From Phreatobacter sp. (GTDB taxonomy: Bacteria; Pseudomonadota; Alphaproteobacteria; Rhizobiales; Phreatobacteraceae), in contig NZ_JAPZTZ010000003.1 in NCBI RefSeq assembly GCF_027532945.1, forward strand, positions 248,001 through 312,000: 64,000 nucleotides of DNA, read 5' to 3'. The notes under the pieces were generated by a model that saw nothing but the letters and a program-made list of their open reading frames with translations, was not told the DNA's origin and did not search any database. Shown here one piece after another: positions 41,515 to 50,915 of the stretch (the first letter of the stretch is position 1; each line of letters opens with the position of its first letter). Position numbers and translations under genes: made by a program.

Positions 41515-42843
41515 ATGTCCCCGCCCCTCACCCGCATCGAGAGCGATGCCCGCCTGCCGGAGAGCGTCGATGTGGTCGTCATCGGCGGCGGCGTCATCGG
41601 CGTCTCCTCGGCCTACCAGCTCGCCCGCAAGGGCCTGTCGGTGGCGCTGGTCGAGAAGGGCCATGTCGGCTGCGAGCAATCGAGCCGCAACTGGGGCTGG
41701 TGCCGGCAGCAGGGCCGCGCCCGCGCCGAGATCCCGCTGGCGCGCGAGAGCCTGCGCCTGTGGGAGGAGATGCAGGCGGACGCGGGCGAGGATGCCGGCT
41801 TCCGCCGCACCGGCGTGCTTTTCCTCACCAAGAACCCGGCCGAGCTCGCCGCCTGGGAGAAGTGGGCGGAGATCGCCCGCGAGATGCAGGTCCATTCGAC
41901 TGTCCTCTCCCCCGCCGAGGTGCAGGAGCGGCTGCCGCATAATGCCGATACCTGGGTGGGTGGCCTCGTCACCCCGAGCGATGGCCGCGCCGAGCCCTCC
42001 ATGGCCGTTCCGGTTCTCGCCAAGGCGGCGCGCAAGCACGGCGTCACCATCCACGAGGACTGCGCGGCCCGCGGGCTCGAGACCTCGGCCGGCCGGGTCT
42101 CGGGCGTGGTGACGGAGAAGGGCACGATCCGCGCCTCCTCGGTGCTGCTGGCCGGCGGCGCCTGGTCCTCGCTGTTCTGCCGCCGCCACGGCATCGACCT
42201 GCCGATCGGCCTCGTCAACGCCACGGCCTGCCGCACGACGCCCGCCGGCGAGATCACCGACGGCGCTCTCGGCACCGATTTCTTCTGCGTACGCCGCCGG
42301 CTCGACGGCGGCCTGACGCTGGCGCTGCGCGGCCGCGGTACGGTGGATCTGACGCCCGACCTCATCCGCTATGCCCGCACCTTCCTGCCGACCTACCGGC
42401 AGCGGCGGAAGGGCCTGAAGATCTCTTTCGGCAAGCCCTTCCTCGACCAGCTGCTGCGCGGCACCAGCTGGCGGCTCGACCAGCCCTCGCCCTTCGAGGC
42501 GGAGCGGGTGCGCGACCCCGCCCCGGACATGAGCCTCGTCGAGGAGGCGCTGGCCGCCCTCGTCAAGGCCAATCCGAACCTTGAGGGAATCGGCATCGCC
42601 GAGGCCTGGGGCGGGACAATCGACACGACGCCGGACACGATCCCGGTCATCTCGGGGGTCGACACGCTGCCCGGCTTCTTCCTCGCAACCGGCTTCTCCG
42701 GCCACGGCTTCGGCATCGGACCGGGCGCCGGTCGCCTTGCGGCCGACATCGTCACCGGGGACACGCCACTCATCGACCCCGCCGCCTATTCCCACCAGCG
42801 CCTCGTCGACGGCCGCCCCCTCGCCCCCGTCGGCCTGTTCTGA
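41515..42843 (+). CDS. FAD-dependent amino acid oxidase family protein (DAO)
   Basis: A 442-residue flavoprotein. The dinucleotide-binding motif VVVIGGGVIGVSSAYQLARK lies at about residues 18-37, followed by SSRNWGWCRQQGRA, where related oxidases attach or position the flavin. The C-terminus has GWGGTIDTTPDTIPVI-like sequence and the FLATGFSGHGFGIGPGAGRL flavin motif. Relatives oxidise D-amino acids, glycine, sarcosine or other N-substituted amino acids. Its place behind a peptide-type importer suggests oxidation of the imported compound to a keto or aldehyde acid, which the next enzyme could reduce. Confidence 0.88.
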   Translation: MSPPLTRIESDARLPESVDVVVIGGGVIGVSSAYQLARKGLSVALVEKGHVGCEQSSRNWGWCRQQGRARAEIPLARESLRLWEEMQADAGEDAGFRRTGVLFLTKNPAELAAWEKWAEIAREMQVHSTVLSPAEVQERLPHNADTWVGGLVTPSDGRAEPSMAVPVLAKAARKHGVTIHEDCAARGLETSAGRVSGVVTEKGTIRASSVLLAGGAWSSLFCRRHGIDLPIGLVNATACRTTPAGEITDGALGTDFFCVRRRLDGGLTLALRGRGTVDLTPDLIRYARTFLPTYRQRRKGLKISFGKPFLDQLLRGTSWRLDQPSPFEAERVRDPAPDMSLVEEALAALVKANPNLEGIGIAEAWGGTIDTTPDTIPVISGVDTLPGFFLATGFSGHGFGIGPGAGRLAADIVTGDTPLIDPAAYSHQRLVDGRPLAPVGLF

Positions 42844-42854
42844 CGGGCGGCACG

Positions 42855-43781
42855 ATGAGCTTCCTCTACAAGGCCAACCCCGTTCGCGGCGCCGAATGGG
42901 GCCGGCACTTCGCGGCGCTGGCACCCGACATTCCGTTTTCGCTGTGGCCGGGGACGGGTGACCCGCGGGACGTCCGCTGGCTCGCCACCTGGGTGCCACC
43001 GGACGACATCGCCGCAACCTTCCCGAACCTCGAACTGGTCTTCTCGGTCGGTGCCGGCGTCGACCAGTTCGACTTCACCAAGATCCCGCCGCAGGTGCCG
43101 CTGGTGCGGATGCTCGAGCCGAACATCGCCGAGAGCATGGTGGAATATGTCTGCCTCGCCGTGCTGGCACTGCACCGCGACCTGCCACTCTTCCTCGCCC
43201 AGCAGCGGCGGGAGGTGTGGAAGGAGTTCCAGATCACCACGGCGGCACGGCGGCGCGTGGGGGTCATGGGCCTCGGCCAGCTTGGCCAGGCGGCGCTTCA
43301 GCGCCTCAAGGCCTTCGGCTTCCCGCTGGCGGGGTGGAACCGCTCGCCACGCGCCATCGACGGCGTCGAGGTCTTCACGGGCACAGAAGGACTGCCGGCC
43401 TTCCTCGCCCGCACCGATATCCTCGTCTGCCTGCTGCCGCTGACCGACGAGACGCGCGGCATTCTGACCGCCGACCTGTTCGCGCAGCTGCCGGACGGCG
43501 CCATGCTGGTGAATGTCGGCCGCGGCGGGCACCTCGTTCAGGAGGACCTCTTGGCGGCGCTCGATACGGCCAAGCTCGCCGCCGCCATGCTCGACGTCGC
43601 CGATCCCGAGCCGCTGCCGGCGGGCCATCCGCTCTGGCGGCACGAGAAGGTGATCATCACCCCCCACATCGCCAGCATGACCCATCCGGAAACGGCCGTG
43701 CGCTTCGTCCTCGACACGATCGCCCGCCACCGGCGCGGCGAGCCCCTGCCCGGCCTCGTCGACCGCAGCCGCGGCTATTGA
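42855..43781 (+). CDS. ghrA: D-2-hydroxyacid dehydrogenase, glyoxylate/hydroxypyruvate reductase A type
   Basis: A 308-residue protein of the D-2-hydroxyacid dehydrogenase family. The NAD(P) motif is VGVMGLGQLGQAAL near residue 137. The catalytic Arg is in NVGRGGHL, the Glu in DVADPEPLP and the His in TPHIASMTHPE. Absence of the long catalytic insert and the overall length match GhrA. It would reduce glyoxylate, hydroxypyruvate or another 2-keto acid, in keeping with the oxidase gene 11 bases upstream. It is the last gene of the importer operon. Confidence 0.85.
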   Translation: MSFLYKANPVRGAEWGRHFAALAPDIPFSLWPGTGDPRDVRWLATWVPPDDIAATFPNLELVFSVGAGVDQFDFTKIPPQVPLVRMLEPNIAESMVEYVCLAVLALHRDLPLFLAQQRREVWKEFQITTAARRRVGVMGLGQLGQAALQRLKAFGFPLAGWNRSPRAIDGVEVFTGTEGLPAFLARTDILVCLLPLTDETRGILTADLFAQLPDGAMLVNVGRGGHLVQEDLLAALDTAKLAAAMLDVADPEPLPAGHPLWRHEKVIITPHIASMTHPETAVRFVLDTIARHRRGEPLPGLVDRSRGY

Positions 43782-43799
43782 GCGCCGCAGACGCAAGCC

Positions 43800-44723
43800 T
43801 CAGAGCATGCCGCCGATGCGCAGACGGAACTGCTGTCGTTCGGCATTGACGAGGTCGTAGTTGCCCGTGGCGCCTGCCGCGGCGCGACCCCAGATCTGGG
43901 GCGTCCAGGCGACCGAAAGGAACACGTATTGCAAGGGCCCGACCGTACCGAACTCATGGTAAAGCGTCGGCCCGGCGAGGATGGCGTGGCCTGACCAGCG
44001 GCCATAGAAGGCATTGCCGAAGGAAGCTGCGTAGCGGGCATTGACGCCGACGAAAGTGTTGCCGCCCGGCGTCAGGCGATAGGTCGCGGCGAGGCCAAGT
44101 TCGAGGGCTGAATCGGCGACATGGCCGGGCGCCAGGCGCACGCGCTCCGTGCCCGGCCCGAGGCTGAAGTTGAAGGCCCCGTAAAGCCGATCCCCTGACA
44201 GGGCCATGTCGATGGCGCCTTTGATCGCGACGGAATAGCGGTCGGCGGAGAAGGCCGTGCCCTCGGAGATTTTCGCATAGCGCGTCTCGATACCGACCGA
44301 GAAGCCGGGGTCGAAGGCGTGTTCGCCGCGCTCGCGGAACTGGTAGGCGACCTGGACCGACGCTCCGTCAAAGGCGGAACGATTGTGGTTGGGATAGCCC
44401 GGCACCGTGTTGTCGCGGATGGCATGGAAGGCGTGCCAGAAGGCCACCGAGATCATCCAGCGCGGCGCGGCGAGCCAGGTGGCCTCCACCTTGGAGTTGA
44501 GGGAGGTGAAGCGTCCGTTCTGCTTGCCGTGATGTCCGATGATCTCGGTCTGGATATCGACGGTGCAAGGCTCGCTGAGCGCCGTTCCGTCAAGGAAGCC
44601 GAAGGCGTCGTCCGGCTCGGCGGGGCTGGGTGGATGCTGAACCGGGGTGCACGTGGCAGCGAGCGCCGGCGAGGCGGCGAGCAGCGCCAAGCAACACAGC
44701 GTAGCCGGTAGCCCCCGGATCAT
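43800..44723 (-). CDS. Putative outer-membrane beta-barrel protein
   Basis: A 307-residue protein with a clear signal peptide (LPATLCCLALLAASPALAA). After a short cysteine-containing N-terminal part, the sequence alternates hydrophobic and polar residues in segments such as KVEATWLAAPRWMISVAFWH and LGLAATYRLTPGGNTFVGVN, and it ends in short strands, as in outer-membrane barrels. I do not recognise a specific family. No neighbouring gene is closely linked. It may be a pore or surface structure protein. Confidence 0.6.
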   Translation of the reverse strand: MIRGLPATLCCLALLAASPALAATCTPVQHPPSPAEPDDAFGFLDGTALSEPCTVDIQTEIIGHHGKQNGRFTSLNSKVEATWLAAPRWMISVAFWHAFHAIRDNTVPGYPNHNRSAFDGASVQVAYQFRERGEHAFDPGFSVGIETRYAKISEGTAFSADRYSVAIKGAIDMALSGDRLYGAFNFSLGPGTERVRLAPGHVADSALELGLAATYRLTPGGNTFVGVNARYAASFGNAFYGRWSGHAILAGPTLYHEFGTVGPLQYVFLSVAWTPQIWGRAAAGATGNYDLVNAERQQFRLRIGGML

Positions 44724-45094
44724 GGCGACGCCCCCCGTGCCGCGATTCCCTGGCCGACGGTATCTCAGTGGTGCATCGACTCACAAGCGAGAGACCGGCG
44801 GGTCGGGGACGATGAAAAGCGGCAATGCAACACGGACGGCGACATCGCCGTCATCATGACGAACACCGTGACCCTTCGGGCCGGCATCGTCGGCTGGCGC
44901 GAGCGCGTGGCCACCAATGCCGCCTGGCTCGCCTAGGCTCATGCAACGCCGGTCCTGAGCGGCGCGGCTCCGGTCTGCCTTGCCGATGCGATCATTCCGC
45001 CCCACGCGCCGGACGACGACGGCGCGCCCTTCGCCTCACCGGGGGCCGTGAGGCTTCGACGCCGATGCTCCCTGACGGGCTTCCCACGGGGGCG
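44724..45094. other. Non-coding gap of 371 bases with a possible gene remnant
   Basis: Between two barrel protein genes lies a gap without a supported gene. A short plus-strand frame from an ATG at 44857 (starting MTNTVTLRAGIVGWRERV) ends at a TAG at 44936, and another frame further on reads like coding sequence (CLADAIIPPHAPDDDG). This could be a decayed gene, but no family is recognised. No terminator with a T-run was seen. Confidence 0.3.
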
Positions 45095-45970
45095 TCAGAA
45101 CCGTCGCCCCACCACCGCCAGGAACTGGTGGCGCTCGAAGTCGCGCATTTTGAGCGTACCAACGCCGCCCACCTCGCGGCCGGCGACCTGGACAGTCCAG
45201 GACAGGCTGATCCAGCCCTTCTCAATGGGCGCATAGAGGGTCGGACCGACGTGGATCGCGTCGCCCTGGAAGCGGCCGAAGGTCGAGCCGGCATAGGCCC
45301 GCTGGTAGATCAGCTCGGCACCGAGCCAGAGATTGTCGGCGACCCGTGCCGACCCCGCGATGGCCAGGCCGGCATTCGACGTCATGTCGAAACCGGCATT
45401 GCCCGATACGTAGCTGCGGCCGCTCGCCATGATGATGTTGGCCCCGAAAAGCAGGCGGTCCCAGATCGGCTCGATATCGAAGGCGAGTCGTGCCTCCACC
45501 TGATCAGACCGCCCGCGTTCACCGGTGGCCATGTTGCGCTGGTCAGTGGTGGCCGCAAGCTGCAGCGTCATTCCGAATGGGGCACGCTCGCGGTCGAGAA
45601 AGCGATAACGGCCCTGGATGCCGAAGCCTGTGACGAATGCGCCGCGTACATCGGTGGTCCCCGGGACGTTGTGATTGTTGGCGGTCAGCCCGCGCAGCGA
45701 CAGAGACGCCGAGAAATTCTCCACCACGCCGTATTTGAGCTCCAAAGTCGGGCTGGTGGTCGCATAGGCCCCCGCGCGGCGACCGATGCGGCCCGGCAGC
45801 ACCAGATGCGGGACGAATGCTCCCGGCTCCTCCGTGTCGGCGCCGGAGGTCTGGCCGAAGAGATGTTCGGTGTCGACCTCACTCGCGCGCTGCCGTCCCG
45901 GCGGATCGGCGAAGGCCGAGGCGCATCCGGACCAGAGGACAAGAGCGAGAAGCGGCGTGCGACGCGACAC
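45095..45970 (-). CDS. Putative outer-membrane beta-barrel protein
   Basis: The GTG at 45970 has an excellent AGGAGG six bases upstream and gives 291 residues; a TTG at 46009 would add 13 unlikely residues. A signal peptide (RRTPLLALVLWSG to SAFA) is followed by a barrel-like pattern (PTLELKYGVVENFSASLSLR, GIQGRYRFLDRERAPFGMTL) and an aromatic C-terminal residue (VVGRRF), the usual barrel-assembly signal. It resembles in style the outer-membrane proteins of the phenol MetA type. Role unknown. A palindrome lies 34 bases upstream. Confidence 0.6.
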   Translation of the reverse strand: MSRRTPLLALVLWSGCASAFADPPGRQRASEVDTEHLFGQTSGADTEEPGAFVPHLVLPGRIGRRAGAYATTSPTLELKYGVVENFSASLSLRGLTANNHNVPGTTDVRGAFVTGFGIQGRYRFLDRERAPFGMTLQLAATTDQRNMATGERGRSDQVEARLAFDIEPIWDRLLFGANIIMASGRSYVSGNAGFDMTSNAGLAIAGSARVADNLWLGAELIYQRAYAGSTFGRFQGDAIHVGPTLYAPIEKGWISLSWTVQVAGREVGGVGTLKMRDFERHQFLAVVGRRF

Positions 45971-46003
45971 GGAGTACCTCCTGAGGCCCGAAATCGCGGC
46001 CTC

Positions 46004-46026
46004 TTGCAAATGCGAACTGTTTGCAA
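46004..46026. promoter_or_regulatory. Inverted repeat TTGCAAA-N9-TTTGCAA
   Basis: Perfect seven-base arms (46004-46010 and 46020-46026) lie 34 bases upstream of the barrel gene start. The right arm sits in AACTGTTTGCAAC (46015-46027), and the same 13 bases occur again at 47654-47666, between the OprB-type gene and the glycosyltransferase gene. This suggests one regulator for these genes. Confidence 0.4.
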
Positions 46027-46158
46027 CAATATCGATGGATCCGGCTTTGTCCAGTCGGATGAGCCATGCCGACCTGCCCGGTCAGGGGGACTGTTGCGGA
46101 AAACTCCCGGCGGCGCTTCCGGCCGCGTCGGCAGGCGAGTCGTGAAGTCGGCAGGAGT

Positions 46159-47538
46159 TCAGAACCGGACCATGGTCCGGATGCCGCCGACGAGTGCGTT
46201 GCGGCCGGGATCGCCATTGGGGTGGATCACATAGGTGAGCACCGGCTGCACCGTGAGACCGGGCCTAACCAGGGCCTGATAGGTGAATTCCAGGTTGAGC
46301 TCGTAGTCGCGGATCACCGTCGGCAGCCCGGTGAAGATGGCAACATCGCGGTCGAAGGCGCGCGCACGATCGGAGAAGCGCGAATAGTCGATGCCGAACC
46401 CGAATTTGTCGTCCGGGCGATGCGGGATCATGCCGGAGAAGATGATGCCGCCGTCAGCGAAAAAGCCGATGAGGTTGCGGTCGCCAGGGCTGAAGGAGAC
46501 ACGGCCGTAGAGGCTGACGCCGCTGTCCGCATCGCCGCCCTGCGGGCGATAGATCTGTTGGTCCACCACGGCATAGAGACCCCAGTTGCCGCGCCGGGAC
46601 AACGGCACTCCGGACCCGGTAGGGTTCGCGATCAGCGTTCCGTCATTGGCAAAGCGCTGATCGTTGAAACGGCCGAGATGCGCCCAGGTGCCGAGCTTGA
46701 TCGTGGTCGCGAGGCCGGTGTCGGTGGGTGCCCGGTTCTGCCGCCACTGCGCCTCGGCCATGAGCAGAGCCGGATCGGTGACACGGAAGTTCAGGCCGTA
46801 GCGGTTGCGCAACTGCTCGTCGCCGGCACCGGGACCGGCCGGATTGCCGTTGAAGATGGCGAAGAGCAGCGACCAGTTCGGGGTCGGATCGATCTTGAGG
46901 CGCACACCGGGCGTGGAGAGCGGATAGGCCGGGCCGCCGCTCTGCAGGTTGGCTGCGGCGATGGTCGCCCAGTCGCTCTGCAGCATGAGCGCGCTCATGG
47001 CGGAGAAGAAGAACTCCGTGTCGGCGGCCAGCTGACCGACCCTGACGCTGGCGGCGCCACCGGCGAATTTCTGCTCCAGCCACAGTTCCGACAGACGGAT
47101 CGTCGGCACGGCCTCGATGGCGGCGATGGTGTTGAGGCCGCCGACATAGTCGCGGCGGATCCGGCCGGTGTTGTGGATGAAAAAGACATTCGAATAGAAG
47201 GTGAGGCCCTGGAGGCCCATCAGCTTCTCGAGGTCGGCCTGCATCGCCGCCTCGAGCTTGCCCTGGTTGATGACGCCGCGCCTGAGGCCGCCGACGGCAT
47301 TGCCGAGGACGTCGTTGGTGTAGAGCAGGTTCCAGTTGATGCCGCGTTCGGCGAGCCAGCGCCGCGTGCCGGACGGATCGCCGTCCGAAGGCAGGGACGT
47401 CGCGATCGAGGGCACCGGCACGCCGGCCCCATTGTATTCGGGCTGGTCGGCCATGGCGGGCCGCAGCGTTGCCGCGGCGCCGAGAAGCAGGCCAGACGTC
47501 AGCGCGAGGGCTCCCGCCCCCCTGAAAATGTCGCGCAT
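46159..47538 (-). CDS. Carbohydrate-selective porin, OprB family
   Basis: A 459-residue outer-membrane protein with a signal peptide (GALALTSGLLLGAAAT, then AMA). WLAERGINWNLLYTNDVLGN near residue 60 is the typical OprB opening after a lead region. LSELWLEQKF and VRVGQLAADTEFF are family landmarks, and the protein ends with Phe (IRTMVRF) as barrel proteins do. OprB proteins let sugars pass the outer membrane. No sugar transporter genes are adjacent. It is divergent from the glycosyltransferase gene. Confidence 0.88.
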   Translation of the reverse strand: MRDIFRGAGALALTSGLLLGAAATLRPAMADQPEYNGAGVPVPSIATSLPSDGDPSGTRRWLAERGINWNLLYTNDVLGNAVGGLRRGVINQGKLEAAMQADLEKLMGLQGLTFYSNVFFIHNTGRIRRDYVGGLNTIAAIEAVPTIRLSELWLEQKFAGGAASVRVGQLAADTEFFFSAMSALMLQSDWATIAAANLQSGGPAYPLSTPGVRLKIDPTPNWSLLFAIFNGNPAGPGAGDEQLRNRYGLNFRVTDPALLMAEAQWRQNRAPTDTGLATTIKLGTWAHLGRFNDQRFANDGTLIANPTGSGVPLSRRGNWGLYAVVDQQIYRPQGGDADSGVSLYGRVSFSPGDRNLIGFFADGGIIFSGMIPHRPDDKFGFGIDYSRFSDRARAFDRDVAIFTGLPTVIRDYELNLEFTYQALVRPGLTVQPVLTYVIHPNGDPGRNALVGGIRTMVRF

Positions 47539-47704
47539 CAGCCACCCCTACCCGCAACGATAAAAGCCCTGCCATAGGGCGGCTATCGGAGCAAACGTTT
47601 CCTGCGAGTCATTCGCAACAGGACGATGACACCCGGGCCCGCTTTGGCTGTGTAACTGTTTGCAACGCAGCATAGAAAGGCGTAAGGCGACATTCGATTT
47701 CATT

Positions 47705-49303
47705 GTGCGAAGTCGGTCCGATCAGTTGCCCGTTTCCCCCGTTTTTTGGCGCTCGGAGCGCCAGCTGGCCGCGACGGCTCCTCAGGCCTCGCTGGCTGCG
47801 CTGGTGGCGCGGCATGGCGGTCGCATCTTCTGGACCCTGGCGCTGACCCACGCAGTTCTGTCGGTGGTTGCGCCGGCGATTGGTTTCCACACCCTGCCGC
47901 GCGACACGATCGAGGGCTTCCTCTGGGGCCGCAGCTTCCAGTGGGGCTATTTCAAGCATCCGCCCCTGCAGGCCTGGATCCTCGGCTGGAGCGAGACCGT
48001 GGCTCCGCGCGCCGCATGGCTCGCCTATCTCTATGCCCAGATCTGCGCGCTGGTGACGCTCTTTGCCATATGGCGCCTGGCGCGGACTATCCTCGGGCCC
48101 GCAGCCGGCGTCATCGCCAGCATGCTGACGCTGGTCGGCATCCACTATTACGGCCCGCCCATGGCGACCTTCACGCCGGACACGCTGTCGGCGCCGCTCT
48201 GGGCCCTCACCGGCCTGTTCTGGTGGCGTGCGGTGGTGCAGCGCCGGCCGCTGTTCTGGTTTGCCCTGGCGCTCACCGTCGCCGTCTCGGTCTATGCGAA
48301 ATATGTCGTGCTGCTGCTGGTCGGCGTGCTCGGCGTCCTCACCCTGGGCACGCCCGAGGGCCGTAAGGAGCTGATGCGCCGCGAACCCTGGCTGGCGCTG
48401 GTCTTCGGCCTGTTGCTGGCGGCACCCCACATCGCCTGGATCATCGATGCCGGCGGCTCCTCGCTCGCCCATGCGGTCTCGACCGACGCCAAGGCCGGCA
48501 CGTTCGGGATGCGGCTGTGGTTCTGCTTCAGTTTCCTGATGGCGCAGGTTGTCGAGCACAGCGGCCTCATCGCGCTGGTGGTGCTCTGCATCGGGATCGG
48601 GCGGGCACGCCCCGCAACCGAGCTCATCATCGAGGAACGGCCTGTGGCCGAGCGAGAGCGGGCCATACTGCTCGCCATGGCCTTCGCGCCAATCCTGATC
48701 GCCCTGCTCACCAATCTCATCGTCGGGGGCGAGTTCCGCCAGGGTCGCGGCACCGCGCTCTTCGCCTTTTCCGGCATCGCCGCTGTCCTGATTGCAGGCC
48801 CTGTCCTGCGTATCGGCCGGCTGAGGGTTGCCGCCGTCATCGCCCTCACCATGGTCGTGGCGCTGCCGATCATCAATGCCGGCCATCACCACCTGCGCCT
48901 CGCCTGGGGGGCGGCCGTCGTGCCGACGCTCTATCCGGCCCGGGCCCTTGCCACGGAACTCGAGGCGCGCTGGAAGGAGCGCACCGCGCTGCCGCTGCGC
49001 ATCGTCGTCGGCGAGCGTTGGCACGCCGGCAACATCGCCTTCTATGCCAATTCCAGGCCGCAGATCCTGCTCGACGGCGATTTCCGCATCTCGCCGTGGA
49101 TCAGCCGCGAGCGCCTCGCGCGCGAGGGCGCGCTTCTCGTCTGGCACCCGTCCGACCGCGCGATGCTCGCGCGCCTTCGCGACCTCGTTCCGGATCTCGA
49201 AGCGGAGGGCTATGCCTTTGCGCCGCCCGCGGTTCGCGGCGGCGTGCCATCGCGGCTCGCCTATGCGGTGATCGAACCGGAACCGGTCGACGACGAAGAC
49301 TGA
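47705..49303 (+). CDS. GT39/ArnT-like membrane glycosyltransferase
   Basis: An integral membrane protein with about ten or more hydrophobic segments. From the GTG at 47705 it has 532 residues; a TTG at 47660 would add 15 residues, and neither has a strong ribosome site. The first periplasmic loop has LPRDTIEGFLWGRSFQWGYF followed by KHPPL, typical of the GT39/ArnT family, which moves sugars from polyprenyl phosphate donors to lipid or protein acceptors. The C-terminal 130 residues form a soluble domain. It is a single gene, convergent with the efflux gene. Acceptor unknown. Confidence 0.82.
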   Translation: MRSRSDQLPVSPVFWRSERQLAATAPQASLAALVARHGGRIFWTLALTHAVLSVVAPAIGFHTLPRDTIEGFLWGRSFQWGYFKHPPLQAWILGWSETVAPRAAWLAYLYAQICALVTLFAIWRLARTILGPAAGVIASMLTLVGIHYYGPPMATFTPDTLSAPLWALTGLFWWRAVVQRRPLFWFALALTVAVSVYAKYVVLLLVGVLGVLTLGTPEGRKELMRREPWLALVFGLLLAAPHIAWIIDAGGSSLAHAVSTDAKAGTFGMRLWFCFSFLMAQVVEHSGLIALVVLCIGIGRARPATELIIEERPVAERERAILLAMAFAPILIALLTNLIVGGEFRQGRGTALFAFSGIAAVLIAGPVLRIGRLRVAAVIALTMVVALPIINAGHHHLRLAWGAAVVPTLYPARALATELEARWKERTALPLRIVVGERWHAGNIAFYANSRPQILLDGDFRISPWISRERLAREGALLVWHPSDRAMLARLRDLVPDLEAEGYAFAPPAVRGGVPSRLAYAVIEPEPVDDED

Positions 49304-49315
49304 CGCGTCCGGCCG

Positions 49316-50827
49316 TCAGCGCCGCGGCGTCTCGGCCGGCGGCACGACACGCAGGTCACGCCAGGCATCGCCGCGCACCTCCCAGTCCGACCGCGCCGGT
49401 GCCACCGGCTGCCCCGCCGGCACAAGGCTGGCGATGCCGAGCCGCGCCGGTTCAAGGCGTCCCGTGGCGGCCAGGATGCTGAAGGTCGCGACAATCCGGT
49501 CGCCCTGCGCCTGGATCAGGCGGCCGCGGGCGATGGTGAGGTCCTGCTGAGCGTTCAGGAGCTCGACGAGGGTGCGCACGCCCGCCTCGACCTGCTTCTG
49601 CATGCCGTCGACACTGACCTCTGCCGCCTTCGACTCCGTCGTCGCCGCACGGATCGTTGCGCCCGCGCTCAGATAGGCAGTGTAGCCGGCATAGGCGGCC
49701 GAGCGCGCCTGAAGACGCGCAGAGTCCAGCTGAAGGCGGGCTGCTCCAAGGAGCTCCTGAGCCTGGCGAACCTGCGCCTCCGGCCCTCCGCCGGCATAGA
49801 GCGGCACTGTCAGACGACCGGTCAACTGGGCGCTGTCGGTGCGCCGCGTGCTGGCGTCCGTGTCGAGATCACGAGCCACTGCGCCTTGCATCGAAAGTTG
49901 CGGCAGCATTTGGCCCTGTGCGATCCGCACGGCGGCGTCGGCCGCACGCACCTGCTCCGTGGCTGCCAAAACCGCGGGATTGCCGGTTCCCGCAAGATCG
50001 CGGGATGAATCGCGACTGGACGGCAGCAAGGCGTCGAGCGAACGGACCGGGCGGAGCTGGTTCGCCGCCGGAGCGCCCACCAGACGGGCGAAACGGTCGC
50101 GGGCGATCTGCAGGTCGGCCTCAGCGGCGGCCAAGTCCGCCTGCCCGCGGCTGAGGCGTGCTTCAGCCTGGGCCACGTCGGTCGGGGTCGCGACACCGGA
50201 AGACAGGCGCGTTCTTGCGCTGCTCAGCGTGGTGTTGAGAAAGCCGATGTTGCGCCGTTGCACGTCGACGAGCGCATGTCCCGTGAGCACGGCGACATAG
50301 CTGGCCGCGACATCCAGAAGAATCGACTGCTCAACGGCGCGCAACTGCTGCCTTTGCCCTTCGGTAAGCCGCTGAGCCTGGATCACGGAGTTCTGTGTGC
50401 GGCCGCCGTCGAAAAGACTTTGGGTGGCGACGAGACCGACGCCGCGCATGCCGACGGTGGCGCTGTTGATCGTGTTGGTGGGCGTCCCACGCAAGGTTTC
50501 ACGGGTGGCCAGAACGCCGGCATAGGCCGTGGCGCTGACCTGCGGCAGGCCGGCCGCACGCGCCTGGGCGATGCTCTCGGCGGTGGCGCGCACCTGGCCG
50601 CGCTGGGCCTGGATGTCGGGATTGGTCGCGAAGGCGCGGGCGAGCGCCGCCTCCAGCGTGGTGATGCCGACGGGGGCGGCCGGCGGCCGGCTGCCCTGGG
50701 CGGAGCGTGGCTGCGTGCCCTCGGCGATGGCGGGCGCGACGAAGCCCGCGGCCAGGGCCGCCACCGCCAGCGCAATCAGCGATGCGCCGGCCCAGCGGGA
50801 ACGACGGGGAGGCAGCTGGCGGTTCAT
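49316..50827 (-). CDS. Outer-membrane efflux channel, TolC/CzcC family
   Basis: A 503-residue exported protein with a signal peptide ending APAIAEG. It has two repeats of the outer-membrane efflux protein fold, each with long alpha-helical heptad-rich stretches (for example TLSSARTRLSSGVATPTDVA and QARSAAYAGYTAYLSAGA). The TolC-like VGMRGVGLVATQSLFDGGRT and LTVPLYAGGGPEAQVRQAQE strands are present. It lies 88 bases downstream of the RND pump gene and completes the three-part efflux system. Confidence 0.92.
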   Translation of the reverse strand: MNRQLPPRRSRWAGASLIALAVAALAAGFVAPAIAEGTQPRSAQGSRPPAAPVGITTLEAALARAFATNPDIQAQRGQVRATAESIAQARAAGLPQVSATAYAGVLATRETLRGTPTNTINSATVGMRGVGLVATQSLFDGGRTQNSVIQAQRLTEGQRQQLRAVEQSILLDVAASYVAVLTGHALVDVQRRNIGFLNTTLSSARTRLSSGVATPTDVAQAEARLSRGQADLAAAEADLQIARDRFARLVGAPAANQLRPVRSLDALLPSSRDSSRDLAGTGNPAVLAATEQVRAADAAVRIAQGQMLPQLSMQGAVARDLDTDASTRRTDSAQLTGRLTVPLYAGGGPEAQVRQAQELLGAARLQLDSARLQARSAAYAGYTAYLSAGATIRAATTESKAAEVSVDGMQKQVEAGVRTLVELLNAQQDLTIARGRLIQAQGDRIVATFSILAATGRLEPARLGIASLVPAGQPVAPARSDWEVRGDAWRDLRVVPPAETPRR

Positions 50828-50915
50828 GAACAGGCTCGCGACATGACCGCCACCAACGCCTGTCGGCCGGCGAAGTCAAACGGCAGAATGCCGCGCGACA
50901 AGGCGATCCCCAGGC

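Noticed and set aside
39292-43017. A 1241-codon open frame on the minus strand
   Set aside because: It runs antisense across the permease, oxidase and dehydrogenase genes, has no family motif and is rich in Arg, Ala, Gly, His and Asp, as expected for antisense frames in GC-rich DNA.
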